The notes under the pieces are model-generated. The model was not told the DNA's origin. It worked only from the letters and a program-made list of their open reading frames with translations, and searched no databases. Positions 33,513-42,171 of a stretch of 64,000 nt of DNA are shown here, in pieces; within the stretch, counting starts at the first letter, position 1, and each line of letters begins with the position of its first letter. A program made the position numbers and the translations under genes. The DNA is from Bacilli bacterium (GTDB lineage Bacteria; Bacillota_I; Bacilli_A; RFN20; CAG-826), in the NCBI GenBank assembly GCA_016296775.1, contig JAEDIE010000001.1, forward strand, positions 24,449-88,448, given 5' to 3'.

Positions 33513-34112
33513 TTATTTTAAAGTAGTTCTTCCTTCAATAGCTTTTTGAATGGTTAATTCATCAGCATATTCTAAATTTCCACCCATTGGAATACCATAA
33601 GCAAGTCTTGTAACTTTAATATTTTTATCTTCTAATAATTTAGCTAAATATAAAGCTGTGGTTTCTCCTTCGATGGTTGGATTAGTAGCAATTATAATTT
33701 CTTTTATATTTTCTTTATCAATTCTTTCAAGTAACTCTTTAATTCTTAGATCTTCAGGTCTAATTCCTTTCAATGATGAAAGATCACCATTTAATGAATG
33801 ATAAGTGCCTCTATAAGTATTGCTTTTTTCAAAGTTATAAACATCTTTATAAGATGAAAGAACAATACAGGTGGAATGATCTCTATGTTCATCATTACAT
33901 ATTGGGCAAATTGAACCTTCACTTAATAAGCCACAAATTGGACAAGGATGAATTTTTTCTTTTACATCTTTAATGTTTTGAATTAATTCATCAACAGTTT
34001 TGTCATCCATACTTAAAACGTTGAAAGCCATTCTTTCTGCAGTTTTACTTCCAACGCTTGAAAAGTTTTTAAAAGAATCTGTTAATTTTACAATGCTACT
34101 TAATTCTTTCAT
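33513..34112 (-). CDS. recR: Recombination mediator protein RecR
   Basis: This 199-residue protein has a helix-hairpin-helix start (FSSVGSKTAERMAFNVL), a C4 zinc motif (HPCPICG to CPICND) and a Toprim domain (IVLSSYKDVYNFEKSNTYRG, then IATNPTIEGETTALYLAK). RecR works with RecO and RecF in gap repair. The start overlaps the last base of ybaB. Confidence 0.95.
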   Translation of the reverse strand: MKELSSIVKLTDSFKNFSSVGSKTAERMAFNVLSMDDKTVDELIQNIKDVKEKIHPCPICGLLSEGSICPICNDEHRDHSTCIVLSSYKDVYNFEKSNTYRGTYHSLNGDLSSLKGIRPEDLRIKELLERIDKENIKEIIIATNPTIEGETTALYLAKLLEDKNIKVTRLAYGIPMGGNLEYADELTIQKAIEGRTTLK

Positions 34113-34420
34113 TAAAACATTCCTGGCATTCCGTTAATTTTAAATGAAGATGCTAATTTTTCATTTGCTTCATCAATTAAATCTTTACAGCCATCATAAG
34201 CTAATTTAATCATGTCTTTAAGCATATCTTCATCATCTTGATTTAAAAGATCTTTATCGAGGAATTCAATTGAAACAAAGTCCATATTTCCTTTTAAAAC
34301 AACTTTGACTGCTCCATTAGCAGTGTATTCGAATTCTTTTTCATCTAATTCTTTTTGTTTTCTTTCGAATTCTCTTTGTGTTCTTTGCATTTGTTGAATC
34401 ATTTGTTGATAACTTGGCAT
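34112..34420 (-). CDS. ybaB: YbaB/EbfC nucleoid-associated protein
   Basis: This 102-residue dimeric DNA-binding protein has a helical N-terminus (QMIQQMQRTQREFERKQKEL) and a beta core with VKVVLKGNMDFVSIEF. AAGGAG lies before the ATG. It is the usual gene between dnaX and recR. Confidence 0.92.
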   Translation of the reverse strand: MPSYQQMIQQMQRTQREFERKQKELDEKEFEYTANGAVKVVLKGNMDFVSIEFLDKDLLNQDDEDMLKDMIKLAYDGCKDLIDEANEKLASSFKINGMPGMF

Positions 34421-34431
34421 AAAATTCTCCT

Positions 34432-36111
34432 TTATAATAATTTAATTTTATCAATTTCAATTTCTTTCGCTTTTGGAAGCTTATTTACTTGTTGAAGATC
34501 TAAATAATGTTTAAAACTATTAATAGAATCTGATCTGGATAAAGCATAAACACTATATTCAACGTTAGTTAATTCTTTTAATATTTTTGTGTACATTTTT
34601 TGATTTTGTTTATTGTTAACTTTGTTAACTGAAGACATAAAATCATAAACTAATACAACAAAATTTGAAGTTACAATAAAAGGTTGACCATCTTGAAGAA
34701 TGGAAGAGTAAGGAAGTAATTTGCTATCTTTAACATTAAACAAATTAGGCCAAACAGTGTTTGTTAAATTTTTCTTACATTCTTTATTTCCTAAAACCAT
34801 TAATTTAATGAGGTTATCCATTGATAAAGTAACTTGTTCACCTTCACTTGAAATAGAACTTGTGTTAAATTCAACCTTTTTATATTCTTCTTTAACAACA
34901 GGTTTTTCTTCTTTTATCTCTTCTTTTTTAACTTCAACTTCTTTAACTATTTCTTTCTTTTCTTCTAAAATAGTTGGGTTTTTAATAGATTTTTTATCTT
35001 CAGCTTTGGTTTCTTCTTTAATTTCAATAGTAGAAACTACATTTTTAGTAGCTTTTAACATATAAATTTCAAAGACAAAACTTGGATTTGAAGCAGTCTT
35101 GTATTCTTTTTTACATTCTAAGAAAAGATCAATTAAACTATAAAGTTCTGGTTCATTAAATAAAGAAATAACTTCTTTAACTTTTTCTTCTTTTAAATAT
35201 TCTAACAACTCTTTATTTTTGGTTTTTGTATAAACTAAAGCATCTTTTAATGAAATTAAAACTTCATTTGTTAATCTAGAAATATCAATATTTCTTAAGT
35301 TATAGCTATTTAATTCTTTGATTATTTCGCTTGTTTTTTTGAATTTAATAAGTTTTAAAAGGTTTATTTTTTCATCTATATTTGTTAAACCAAATACTTT
35401 TTCTATATTTTTTAATGAAATATGATTTCCACTAAAAGCAATTAATTGATCAAGTAAAGAAAGAGCATCTCTAGCTCCACCTTGAGCTATTTCAACAATA
35501 CTAGGAATTACACATTCATCGTAAGTAATATTTTCGTTATTAAGAACTCTAATTATCAATTTCGATAGTGATTCGTCACTAATTTTAGAAAAATCATATC
35601 TTTGACATCTACTTAAAATAGTAGGAATAATTTGATAAGGTTCAGTAGTACAAAGAATAAAAACAACATACTCTGGAGGTTCTTCTAATGTTTTAAGTAA
35701 AGCATTAAAAGCATTTTCAGTCATCATATGGACTTCATCAATAATATAAACTTTATATCTTCCTTTAATTGGAGCATATTTAACTTTTTCAATTAAAGTT
35801 CTAACACCATCAACTCCTGAATTACTAGCAGCGTCAATTTCAATTACATCAGGATGAGCGCCTTTATTAATTAAAGTACAGTTTTCGCATTCATTACATT
35901 GGTTTCCAAGTCCTTCATCACAATTTAAAGCTTTAGCAAAAAGTCTAGCAATAGAGGTTTTTCCAGTACCTCTTGGACCACAAAATAAATAGGCATGGGC
36001 TATTTTTTCACTAGTGAAAGCATTTTTTAATGTTTGAACGATTGCTTCTTGACCAACGATTTCATCAAATGTTTGACTTCTATATTTTCTATAAAGTGCA
36101 AGGTAACTCAT
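34432..36111 (-). CDS. dnaX: DNA polymerase III gamma/tau subunit
   Basis: This 559-residue clamp-loader ATPase has Walker A GPRGTGKTSIAR, a zinc-finger region CDEGLGNQCNECENC, DEVHM as Walker B, and an SRC-type motif (TILSRCQRYDF). A Lys/Glu-rich linker (about 365-420) leads into a tau-like C-terminal part. There is no ribosome site; the extended -10 TGCTATAAT (36122-36130, minus strand) ends 10 nt before the ATG, so the message is probably leaderless or nearly so. First gene of the operon to rsmI. Confidence 0.95.
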   Translation of the reverse strand: MSYLALYRKYRSQTFDEIVGQEAIVQTLKNAFTSEKIAHAYLFCGPRGTGKTSIARLFAKALNCDEGLGNQCNECENCTLINKGAHPDVIEIDAASNSGVDGVRTLIEKVKYAPIKGRYKVYIIDEVHMMTENAFNALLKTLEEPPEYVVFILCTTEPYQIIPTILSRCQRYDFSKISDESLSKLIIRVLNNENITYDECVIPSIVEIAQGGARDALSLLDQLIAFSGNHISLKNIEKVFGLTNIDEKINLLKLIKFKKTSEIIKELNSYNLRNIDISRLTNEVLISLKDALVYTKTKNKELLEYLKEEKVKEVISLFNEPELYSLIDLFLECKKEYKTASNPSFVFEIYMLKATKNVVSTIEIKEETKAEDKKSIKNPTILEEKKEIVKEVEVKKEEIKEEKPVVKEEYKKVEFNTSSISSEGEQVTLSMDNLIKLMVLGNKECKKNLTNTVWPNLFNVKDSKLLPYSSILQDGQPFIVTSNFVVLVYDFMSSVNKVNNKQNQKMYTKILKELTNVEYSVYALSRSDSINSFKHYLDLQQVNKLPKAKEIEIDKIKLL

Positions 36112-36121
36112 AATTGAGTTA

Positions 36122-36130
36122 ATTATAGCA
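36122..36130 (-). promoter_or_regulatory. Extended -10 box of dnaX, close to the start codon
   Basis: On the minus strand TGCTATAAT matches TG-N-TATAAT perfectly and ends 10 nt before the ATG. Transcription starting 6-7 nt after it would leave a leader of about 3 nt. Confidence 0.6.
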
Positions 36131-36224
36131 AAAAGAACATGTTTTTTACATATATAATTTGTAATTATATTTAATTATAATTAAATATTTGTTATTATTT
36201 TAAAGCACTGAAGGAGTTTTAATT

Positions 36225-37298
36225 ATGGATAAAAACATGTATGACAGATTAGTAACAAGTGAAAAAAGAGTTGAAGAAATTGATACATTATTAAGTGAAC
36301 CAGATGTTACTAGTGATTTAAAAAGATTTAAAGAGTTATCAAAAGAAAGAAGCATTCTTGAACCAATCGTTGAAAAGTTTCAAGAATATAAAATGTATGA
36401 AAGTAACCTTAAAGATGCTTTAGATATGTCAAATGATTCTGATCCAGAAATTAGTGCTCTTGGAAGAGAAGAATATAAAAATAACCAAGAAAACATATTA
36501 AAAACTGAAGAAGAGATTAGAATTTTATTACTTCCTAGAGATCCTAATGATGGTAAAGATGTAATTTTTGAAATTAAGGGTGCAGTTGGTGGAGATGAAG
36601 CCGATATTTTTGCTGGAGATTTATTTAGAATGTATATTAAATACTGCGATTCTAAAGGATTTAAATATAAAATTTTAGATGAAAACCCATGCGGAGTTGG
36701 TGGATATTCATATATTTCGTTTGTTGTAAGTGGAGATGATGCTTATTCTCATTTAAAGTTTGAATCAGGTGTTCATAGAGTTCAAAGAGTTCCTAGAACT
36801 GAAGCTAATGGTCGAATTCATACTTCAACTGCAACTGTCGTTGTTATGCCAAAAATTGAGGTAAATGATGTTAATATTAAAAATGAAGATTTAAGAGTTG
36901 ATAGATATAGATCTCAAGGAGCTGGTGGACAAAACGTCAATAAAACCGAATCTGCAGTTAGAATTACTCATATTCCTACTGGAATTGTTGTTTCTTGTCA
37001 AACTGAAAAATCCCAAATTCAAAACCACGAAATATGTATGGAAATGTTAGCTAGTAAATTAGCTCAACTTGAAGAAGAAAAAAAGCAAGCTAGTGAAGCT
37101 CAATTTAGAAGCAAAATTGGAAGTGGTGATAGAAACGAAAAAATTAGAACTTACAACTATCCACAAAATAGAGTTACTGATCATAGAATTGGCTATACAA
37201 TTCAACAACTTGATAGAGTCATGGAAGGTGAGCTTGATTCAATTGTTGATGCATTAATTAATTTTGAACAAGAACAAAAAATAGCTGGAAATAAATAA
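36225..37298 (+). CDS. prfA: Peptide chain release factor 1
   Basis: This 357-residue factor reads UAA and UAG and hydrolyses peptidyl-t[19 protein letters not shown] holds the GGQ. The stop-codon recognition region is in the central domain. GGAG precedes the ATG. The gene and prmC overlap by one base (TAATG), so the factor and its methylase are coupled. RF2 is encoded at 44758. Confidence 0.96.
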   Translation: MDKNMYDRLVTSEKRVEEIDTLLSEPDVTSDLKRFKELSKERSILEPIVEKFQEYKMYESNLKDALDMSNDSDPEISALGREEYKNNQENILKTEEEIRILLLPRDPNDGKDVIFEIKGAVGGDEADIFAGDLFRMYIKYCDSKGFKYKILDENPCGVGGYSYISFVVSGDDAYSHLKFESGVHRVQRVPRTEANGRIHTSTATVVVMPKIEVNDVNIKNEDLRVDRYRSQGAGGQNVNKTESAVRITHIPTGIVVSCQTEKSQIQNHEICMEMLASKLAQLEEEKKQASEAQFRSKIGSGDRNEKIRTYNYPQNRVTDHRIGYTIQQLDRVMEGELDSIVDALINFEQEQKIAGNK

Positions 37299-38185
37299 TG
37301 AATTTGACAAATAGAGAAGTATATTTAAATTCTTTAAAAGAAATTAAAGATAACAATTTAGATGTTCAACAATCTTTAATTTATCAATTGCTAATTAAGG
37401 TAAATAATTTTAATAATTTCACATCTTTAATAGTAAATTTTGATAAAGAAATTAAAAACATCAAATTGTTTAACGAATTATTCACTAGATTAAAAAATGG
37501 TGAACCTTTTGAATATATTGTTAATGAAGCTTCATTTGTTTCGCTTCTTCTTTATGTTGATAAAAATGTTTTAATTCCTCGAGTAGAAACAGAAGGTTTG
37601 ATGACTATTGTTAACAAATTGATTGATGATAACAATTTAAATGCTTCAACAATTATTGATATGTGTACTGGAAGTGGTTGCATAGGTTTATATATGAAAA
37701 AGACACATCCAAATAGTCGAGTTATTGTTAGTGATATTTCGAGTGAAGCTTTAAAAATAGCTAAGAAAAACAGCCTCAATTTGAATTTAGAAATTGAAAC
37801 TTTGTTAAGTGATAAGTTAGATGAATTTTTAAAAAATCATATTAAGTGTGATGTATTTTTATCAAATCCACCTTATGTAGAAAATAAAGATGATATATTT
37901 GAAAAAGTTAAAAAATATGAACCAATGAATGCTGTATTTGTTGAAAATAATGATACATTTTATGAAGAATGTTTTAAACATTATAAAGATATAATGAATG
38001 AAAAATTTTTGATGGCTTTTGAAATTAATTATGATCAAAAAGAAAGATTAACTAATTTAATTGGTAAATATTTTACTAGTGAAGATACCAAATTTTTATT
38101 TTTAAAAGATATATATAACAAAGATAGATATTTAATTATCTTGGGAGGATATGATGTTGCTTATTTCCAAATGCGAGATAGATAA
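37298..38185 (+). CDS. prmC: Release factor glutamine methyltransferase PrmC
   Basis: This 295-residue SAM-dependent enzyme methylates the GGQ glutamine of RF1 and RF2. The motifs are IDMCTGSGCIGLY for SAM and SNPPYV for the catalytic NPPY. The N-terminal helical domain is present. It overlaps the YwlC gene by 32 bases. Confidence 0.93.
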   Translation: MNLTNREVYLNSLKEIKDNNLDVQQSLIYQLLIKVNNFNNFTSLIVNFDKEIKNIKLFNELFTRLKNGEPFEYIVNEASFVSLLLYVDKNVLIPRVETEGLMTIVNKLIDDNNLNASTIIDMCTGSGCIGLYMKKTHPNSRVIVSDISSEALKIAKKNSLNLNLEIETLLSDKLDEFLKNHIKCDVFLSNPPYVENKDDIFEKVKKYEPMNAVFVENNDTFYEECFKHYKDIMNEKFLMAFEINYDQKERLTNLIGKYFTSEDTKFLFLKDIYNKDRYLIILGGYDVAYFQMRDR

Positions 38186-38771
38186 AGCTGTTAAAGTAAT
38201 TAAAGATGGTGGGTTAGCATGTTTTCCTACCGAAACTGTTTTTGGTTTAGGTTGTATTGCAAGTAAAGAGAGTTCTTTTTTAAGAATAGTTGAAGTTAAA
38301 AAAAGACCTGCAAATAAGCCTTTTACATTAATGTGTTCTTCAATTGAACAGGCATTAGATTATATTGAATATAATGAAAAGATAGTTTCTTTAATGAAAA
38401 AATATTTTCCTGGCCAATTAACGATTATTACAAAGTGTAAAAAAGGAATTCAAAAACATATTGATTTAGGCACTAATTATATAGGAATTAGGATTCCAGA
38501 TGATGAATTTGTTTTAAATTTAATATCAAGAGTTAATGAACCAATGCTTGTTACAAGTGCAAACATTTCTTCATTTCCTCCTGCCTTAAACGATAAGGAA
38601 GCAAATGACTATTTTAAAGATGGAATTGATATTATAATTAAAGGAGAGTGTAAAAGTAATATACCTTCAACAATTGTAATGTTTAAAGATGGTAAATTAA
38701 CATTAATCAGAGAAGGAATTATAAAATTTAAAGAATTGGAGGACTATATCAATGGAAAAAAAGAATATTAG
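38154..38771 (+). CDS. L-threonylcarbamoyladenylate synthase (YrdC/Sua5 type)
   Basis: This 205-residue enzyme uses threonine, bicarbonate and ATP to start t6A modification of tRNAs. CFPTETVFGLGC, KKRPANKPFTLMCSS and LVTSANIS are signature segments. GGGAGG (38143-38148) favours the second ATG (38154) over the first (38151). It is at the YwlC position between prmC and rpiB, but shorter than Sua5 (no C-terminal domain). Confidence 0.9.
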   Translation: MLLISKCEIDKAVKVIKDGGLACFPTETVFGLGCIASKESSFLRIVEVKKRPANKPFTLMCSSIEQALDYIEYNEKIVSLMKKYFPGQLTIITKCKKGIQKHIDLGTNYIGIRIPDDEFVLNLISRVNEPMLVTSANISSFPPALNDKEANDYFKDGIDIIIKGECKSNIPSTIVMFKDGKLTLIREGIIKFKELEDYINGKKEY

Positions 38772-39210
38772 AGTAGTTTTAGGTAATGATCATGGTGGTT
38801 TTGAAGCAAAAGAAGTGGTAAAAACACACTTAATTAATTGCGGTTATGATGTAATTGATGTAGGTACTTCTTCAAAAGAAAGCTGCAATTATGCTTATTT
38901 TGCTTTAGAAGCAGCTAAAAAGATTTCTTCAAAAGAAGCTAATTTTGGAATTTTAATTTGTAATTCAGGAGAAGGTGTTTCTATTGCTGCTAATAAAGTT
39001 AAAGGTGTTAGATGCGGAATTGGTTATAACGATGATGTTGCTCGTTTAATAAGACAACATAATGATTGTAATATGATTTCTTTTGGTGCTTCTTTTATGA
39101 GTGTTGAAGATATATTAAGAAGAGTTGATATTTTCTTACATACTAGTTTTGAAGGCGGAAGACATTGTTTAAGAGTCCAAACCTTTATTGATTACGAAAA
39201 TAGCAAATAA
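38752..39210 (+). CDS. rpiB: Ribose-5-phosphate isomerase B
   Basis: This 152-residue enzyme interconverts ribose-5-phosphate and ribulose-5-phosphate (RpiB/LacAB family). GNDHGGFEAKEVVKTHL is the N-terminal signature and ILICNSGEGVSIAANK holds the catalytic Cys; most RpiB proteins have GTG at the NSG position. GGAGG lies before the ATG, within the previous gene (20-base overlap). A LacA/LacB-type substrate is not excluded. Confidence 0.87.
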   Translation: MEKKNIRVVLGNDHGGFEAKEVVKTHLINCGYDVIDVGTSSKESCNYAYFALEAAKKISSKEANFGILICNSGEGVSIAANKVKGVRCGIGYNDDVARLIRQHNDCNMISFGASFMSVEDILRRVDIFLHTSFEGGRHCLRVQTFIDYENSK

Positions 39211-39242
39211 TTTAAAAAAGTTTATTTTTATAGTTTAATTTT

Positions 39243-39276
39243 CCTCCTTCATCGACGTCTTGTTATATGAAGGAGG
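39243..39276 (+). promoter_or_regulatory. Hairpin hiding the comFA ribosome site, holding the shared element
   Basis: CCTCCTTCAT (39243-39252) is perfectly complementary to ATGAAGGAGG (39267-39276) across a 14-nt loop. The 3' arm contains the only good Shine-Dalgarno (AAGGAGG) for comFA, so in a read-through transcript from rpiB the site would be sequestered. The loop and 3' arm also hold CGTCTTGTTATATGAAG (39256-39272), the element shared with 6863-6881. Confidence 0.5.
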
Positions 39277-40423
39277 TTTTTATATTCAATTTAAGTGTGA
39301 AATATGTGGAAATGAGGATCCCAAATACATTGGATATTTAAATAACACACCATATTGTAGAAAATGTATTCAATTTAAAGGTGAAGCTGCAAGCGAAGAC
39401 ATATCTTACTTAAAAGGAAAATCTAAGGCTATTCTGAAATATGAATTGAGTCAAGAACAAAAAGTTATTTCAAATAAAGTTTTAAATAATTTTATCAATG
39501 GTAAGGATACATTGATTTATGCAGTTTGTGGAGCAGGGAAGACAGAACTTGTATTTGAAGTTATCGAATATGCTTTAAATCACAAAATGAAAGTAGGTTT
39601 TGCAATTCCAAGAAAAGATGTCGTTATTGAACTTGCTAGAAGATTTCAAGCTACCTTTAAAAAGAATATAGTTATTGCTCTATTTGGAGGAAATACTAAT
39701 TTACTTTATGGAGATATAATTTGTTTAACAACTCATCAATTATATAGATATGAACATTATTTTGATCTTTTAATATTAGATGAAATAGATGCTTTTCCTT
39801 ATAAAGGAAATGACGTTCTAGAAGCTATATTTAAAAGGAGTGTTAAAGGGAATTATGTATTGATGAGTGCTACTCCTGATGATAAAACATTAAAAAGCTT
39901 TAATGATAACGATACATTATTAAAACTATTTACAAGATACCATAAAAAGCCTATCCCTGTTCCTAAAATAGTTATTAGATTTTCGATTTTTAAGTACATT
40001 TTTATAATTAAGAAATTAAAAGAATATGAGGAAAAAGATTTACCTTCTTTTGTGTTTGCTCCAACAATAGAAAAATGTGAAAACCTTTATTCTTATCTAA
40101 AAATATTTATAAAAAATATCGATTACGTTCATTCAAAAAGAGATAATCGTAATCAAATAATTGATAAATTTAGAGATCAAAAATTGAAATGTTTAGTTTG
40201 TACAGCTGTATTAGAAAGAGGAGTTACTATTAAAAATCTTCAAGTAATTATTTTTGATGCAGATGACCAAATTTATAATGAAAAATCTCTTAATCAAATA
40301 TCTGGAAGAGTTGGAAGAGTAATAGGAGCAACAAGTGGAGATGTTTATTATGTTGCAGAAAGAAAAACTAAATATATGGAAAAAGCTATTGAGTTCACTA
40401 TCTACGCAAACTCAAAACTGTAA
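39260..40423 (+). CDS. comFA: Competence protein ComFA, DNA helicase-like ATPase
   Basis: This DEAD-like helicase drives single-stranded DNA uptake. It has an N-terminal zinc finger (CEICGN and CRKC), Walker A VCGAGKTELVFE, Walker B LILDEIDAF, and a helicase C-terminal domain ending near ISGRVGRVIGATSGDVYYV. The start is unclear: the only in-frame conventional start is TTG 39260 with no ribosome site. AAGGAGG (39270-39276) points to an ATT at 39284, and an ATG at 39267 is one frame off and would join the frame if one T were gained or lost at the GTTTTTA run. It overlaps comFC. Confidence 0.88.
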   Translation: MLYEGGFYIQFKCEICGNEDPKYIGYLNNTPYCRKCIQFKGEAASEDISYLKGKSKAILKYELSQEQKVISNKVLNNFINGKDTLIYAVCGAGKTELVFEVIEYALNHKMKVGFAIPRKDVVIELARRFQATFKKNIVIALFGGNTNLLYGDIICLTTHQLYRYEHYFDLLILDEIDAFPYKGNDVLEAIFKRSVKGNYVLMSATPDDKTLKSFNDNDTLLKLFTRYHKKPIPVPKIVIRFSIFKYIFIIKKLKEYEEKDLPSFVFAPTIEKCENLYSYLKIFIKNIDYVHSKRDNRNQIIDKFRDQKLKCLVCTAVLERGVTIKNLQVIIFDADDQIYNEKSLNQISGRVGRVIGATSGDVYYVAERKTKYMEKAIEFTIYANSKL

Positions 40424-41051
40424 AGTGTGTTTTAAAGAAATAAGAAATAAGTCATTCCATCATTTATTTAATAATGCTTCGATATGTGATAAATGTTTGC
40501 AAAAATATCATCCTAAGTTTAAACAGTTTATTTTTGAAGGAATTAATGCTCTTTCAATTTATGAATATAAAGATACAATTAAAGAAAAATTATTTGCCTT
40601 TAAGGGTTGTTATGATTATGAACTTTATTCTACATTTTTAAACATATATGAGAACGAATTAAGAATAAAATATATAGGATTTTATATAGTTTTTGTTCCA
40701 TCAACTAAAGAAAGTAATGAAGCAAGAGGCTTTAATCATGTTAAAGAAATGTTCAAATTTTTAAAACTTCCAGAACTTGATTTATTAAGGAAAGAAGGTA
40801 ATGATAAACAAGCAAAAAGTACTTATCAAGAAAGAAAAAAGGTAGGAAAACATATTGTTTTAGCATCCAAAATCGATCTTAGAAATAAAAAAATTCTCTT
40901 AGTAGATGATGTTATAACTACAGGAGCCACATTAAAAGCATCAATAAACTTAATAAAAAGTTTAAATCCTTTGAAAATAGAGATTTTAACTATGGCAAAA
41001 AGAGAATTTGATTACTCTAAGGGTGGTAAAAATATCGATGTAATTAAATAA
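40350..41051 (+). CDS. comFC: Competence protein ComFC, phosphoribosyltransferase-like
   Basis: This protein of 233 residues from ATG 40350 (the start is not certain; a later start near the Cys motif is possible) has an N-terminal zinc site (CKVC and CDKC) and a type I phosphoribosyltransferase domain with KILLVDDVITTGATLKA. It cooperates with ComFA in DNA uptake. It overlaps comFA by 74 bases, so translation is coupled. Confidence 0.87.
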   Translation: MLQKEKLNIWKKLLSSLSTQTQNCKVCFKEIRNKSFHHLFNNASICDKCLQKYHPKFKQFIFEGINALSIYEYKDTIKEKLFAFKGCYDYELYSTFLNIYENELRIKYIGFYIVFVPSTKESNEARGFNHVKEMFKFLKLPELDLLRKEGNDKQAKSTYQERKKVGKHIVLASKIDLRNKKILLVDDVITTGATLKASINLIKSLNPLKIEILTMAKREFDYSKGGKNIDVIK

Positions 41052-42008
41052 TTATTTAAATTTGTTATAGTAATCTTTTACAACTTTATCTAATTCGTTA
41101 TTAAAGTCGAATTTACATTTAAATCCTAACTCTTTTTCAATTTTAGAAGTATTTAAACAATATTTCTTATCATGAATTGGTCTATCTTTTATATATGAAA
41201 TTTTATCTTCTTTAAGTCCTAAAGAATTTAAGATAATTTTAGCTAATTCGTTATTGGATTTTAAATTATGTCCTGCAACGTTATATATTTCACCAACTTT
41301 ACCTTTTCTAACAATTAAGTCAATTGCTTCTGCATGATCTAAAACATGTATCCAATCCCTAATATTTTCTCCGCCTCCATATATTTCAATATTCTCTTCT
41401 TGAGCAAGAAGTTTAATGGAGTGAGGTATAAATTTTTCTTCATGTTGACATGGTCCATAATTGTTGGTGGATCTAGAAATTGTAATAGGCAAAGACTTTT
41501 CTTCAAAATACTTTAATGCAACAAGATCTGCTTCTGCTTTAGATTTACTATATGGATTTTTTGGTAAAAGTGGACTATTTTCATCAAATGATTTGTCGCT
41601 ATTAAGTTCTAAATCACCATAAACTTCATCAGTTGAAACTTGATGAAATCTAGTAATTTTGTAATTTAAGCAACATTCAAGTAGATTTTTGACTCCATCA
41701 ACATTAGTTGAGAAGAATTTTCCTTCTTGAGAAAACGAATTATCTACATGTGATTCAGCTGCAAAATTAATTACATAATCAAACTGATAAGTTTCGAAAA
41801 GCTTAATTATAAGTTCTTTATCTCGAATATCGCCCCAAATAAAATTAAAATTAGATTTCCCTATGATTTCTTGGATATTTTCTAAATTTGCAGCATATGT
41901 TAACGCATCAAGGCAAACAAAATAATCTTCCTCATATTTGTTTACCATTTTGTTTAAGAAATTGGAGCCAATAAAACCAGCTCCGCCTGTTACTAAAAAT
42001 TTTGCCAT
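41052..42008 (-). CDS. rfbB: dTDP-glucose 4,6-dehydratase, orphan
   Basis: This 318-residue extended SDR enzyme converts dTDP-glucose to the 4-keto-6-deoxy sugar. The N-terminus FLVTGGAGFIGSNFL is the Rossmann loop, STDEVYGDLE and YSKSKAEAD carry the catalytic Tyr-Lys, and DWIHVLDHAEAI is typical. A 24-residue hydrophobic extension is possible upstream, but the family N-terminus fits ATG 42008. No Shine-Dalgarno is present; TAAAAT lies 5 nt upstream, so the mRNA may be leaderless. No rmlA, rmlC or rmlD is adjacent, so the pathway is incomplete here. Confidence 0.87.
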   Translation of the reverse strand: MAKFLVTGGAGFIGSNFLNKMVNKYEEDYFVCLDALTYAANLENIQEIIGKSNFNFIWGDIRDKELIIKLFETYQFDYVINFAAESHVDNSFSQEGKFFSTNVDGVKNLLECCLNYKITRFHQVSTDEVYGDLELNSDKSFDENSPLLPKNPYSKSKAEADLVALKYFEEKSLPITISRSTNNYGPCQHEEKFIPHSIKLLAQEENIEIYGGGENIRDWIHVLDHAEAIDLIVRKGKVGEIYNVAGHNLKSNNELAKIILNSLGLKEDKISYIKDRPIHDKKYCLNTSKIEKELGFKCKFDFNNELDKVVKDYYNKFK

Positions 42009-42135
42009 AATTAATTTTAAAATAATTGTGAAATTTAATAAAGAAGCAATGATTAATATGAAAAATAAGAGTAAATTCATAAAAAGTCTTTATTTTATTA
42101 ATAAAATAAATATTGTTTTAATGTTATACTTTTAA

Positions 42136-42144
42136 TGATATAAT
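42136..42144 (+). promoter_or_regulatory. Extended -10 promoter of secA
   Basis: TGATATAAT matches TG-N-TATAAT; no good -35 with proper spacing was seen (a TTGTTT at 42113-42118 is 20 nt away). It would give a leader of about 20 nt that includes the secA ribosome site AAGGA. Confidence 0.5.
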
Positions 42145-42171
42145 CTTAAAAGTGCAGAAAAGGAACGTATT

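Noticed and set aside
42009..42080. Extra 24-residue hydrophobic N-terminus for rfbB.
   Set aside because: The family starts at FLVTGGAGFIGSN and neither start has a ribosome site; the longer form adds an unlikely membrane segment.
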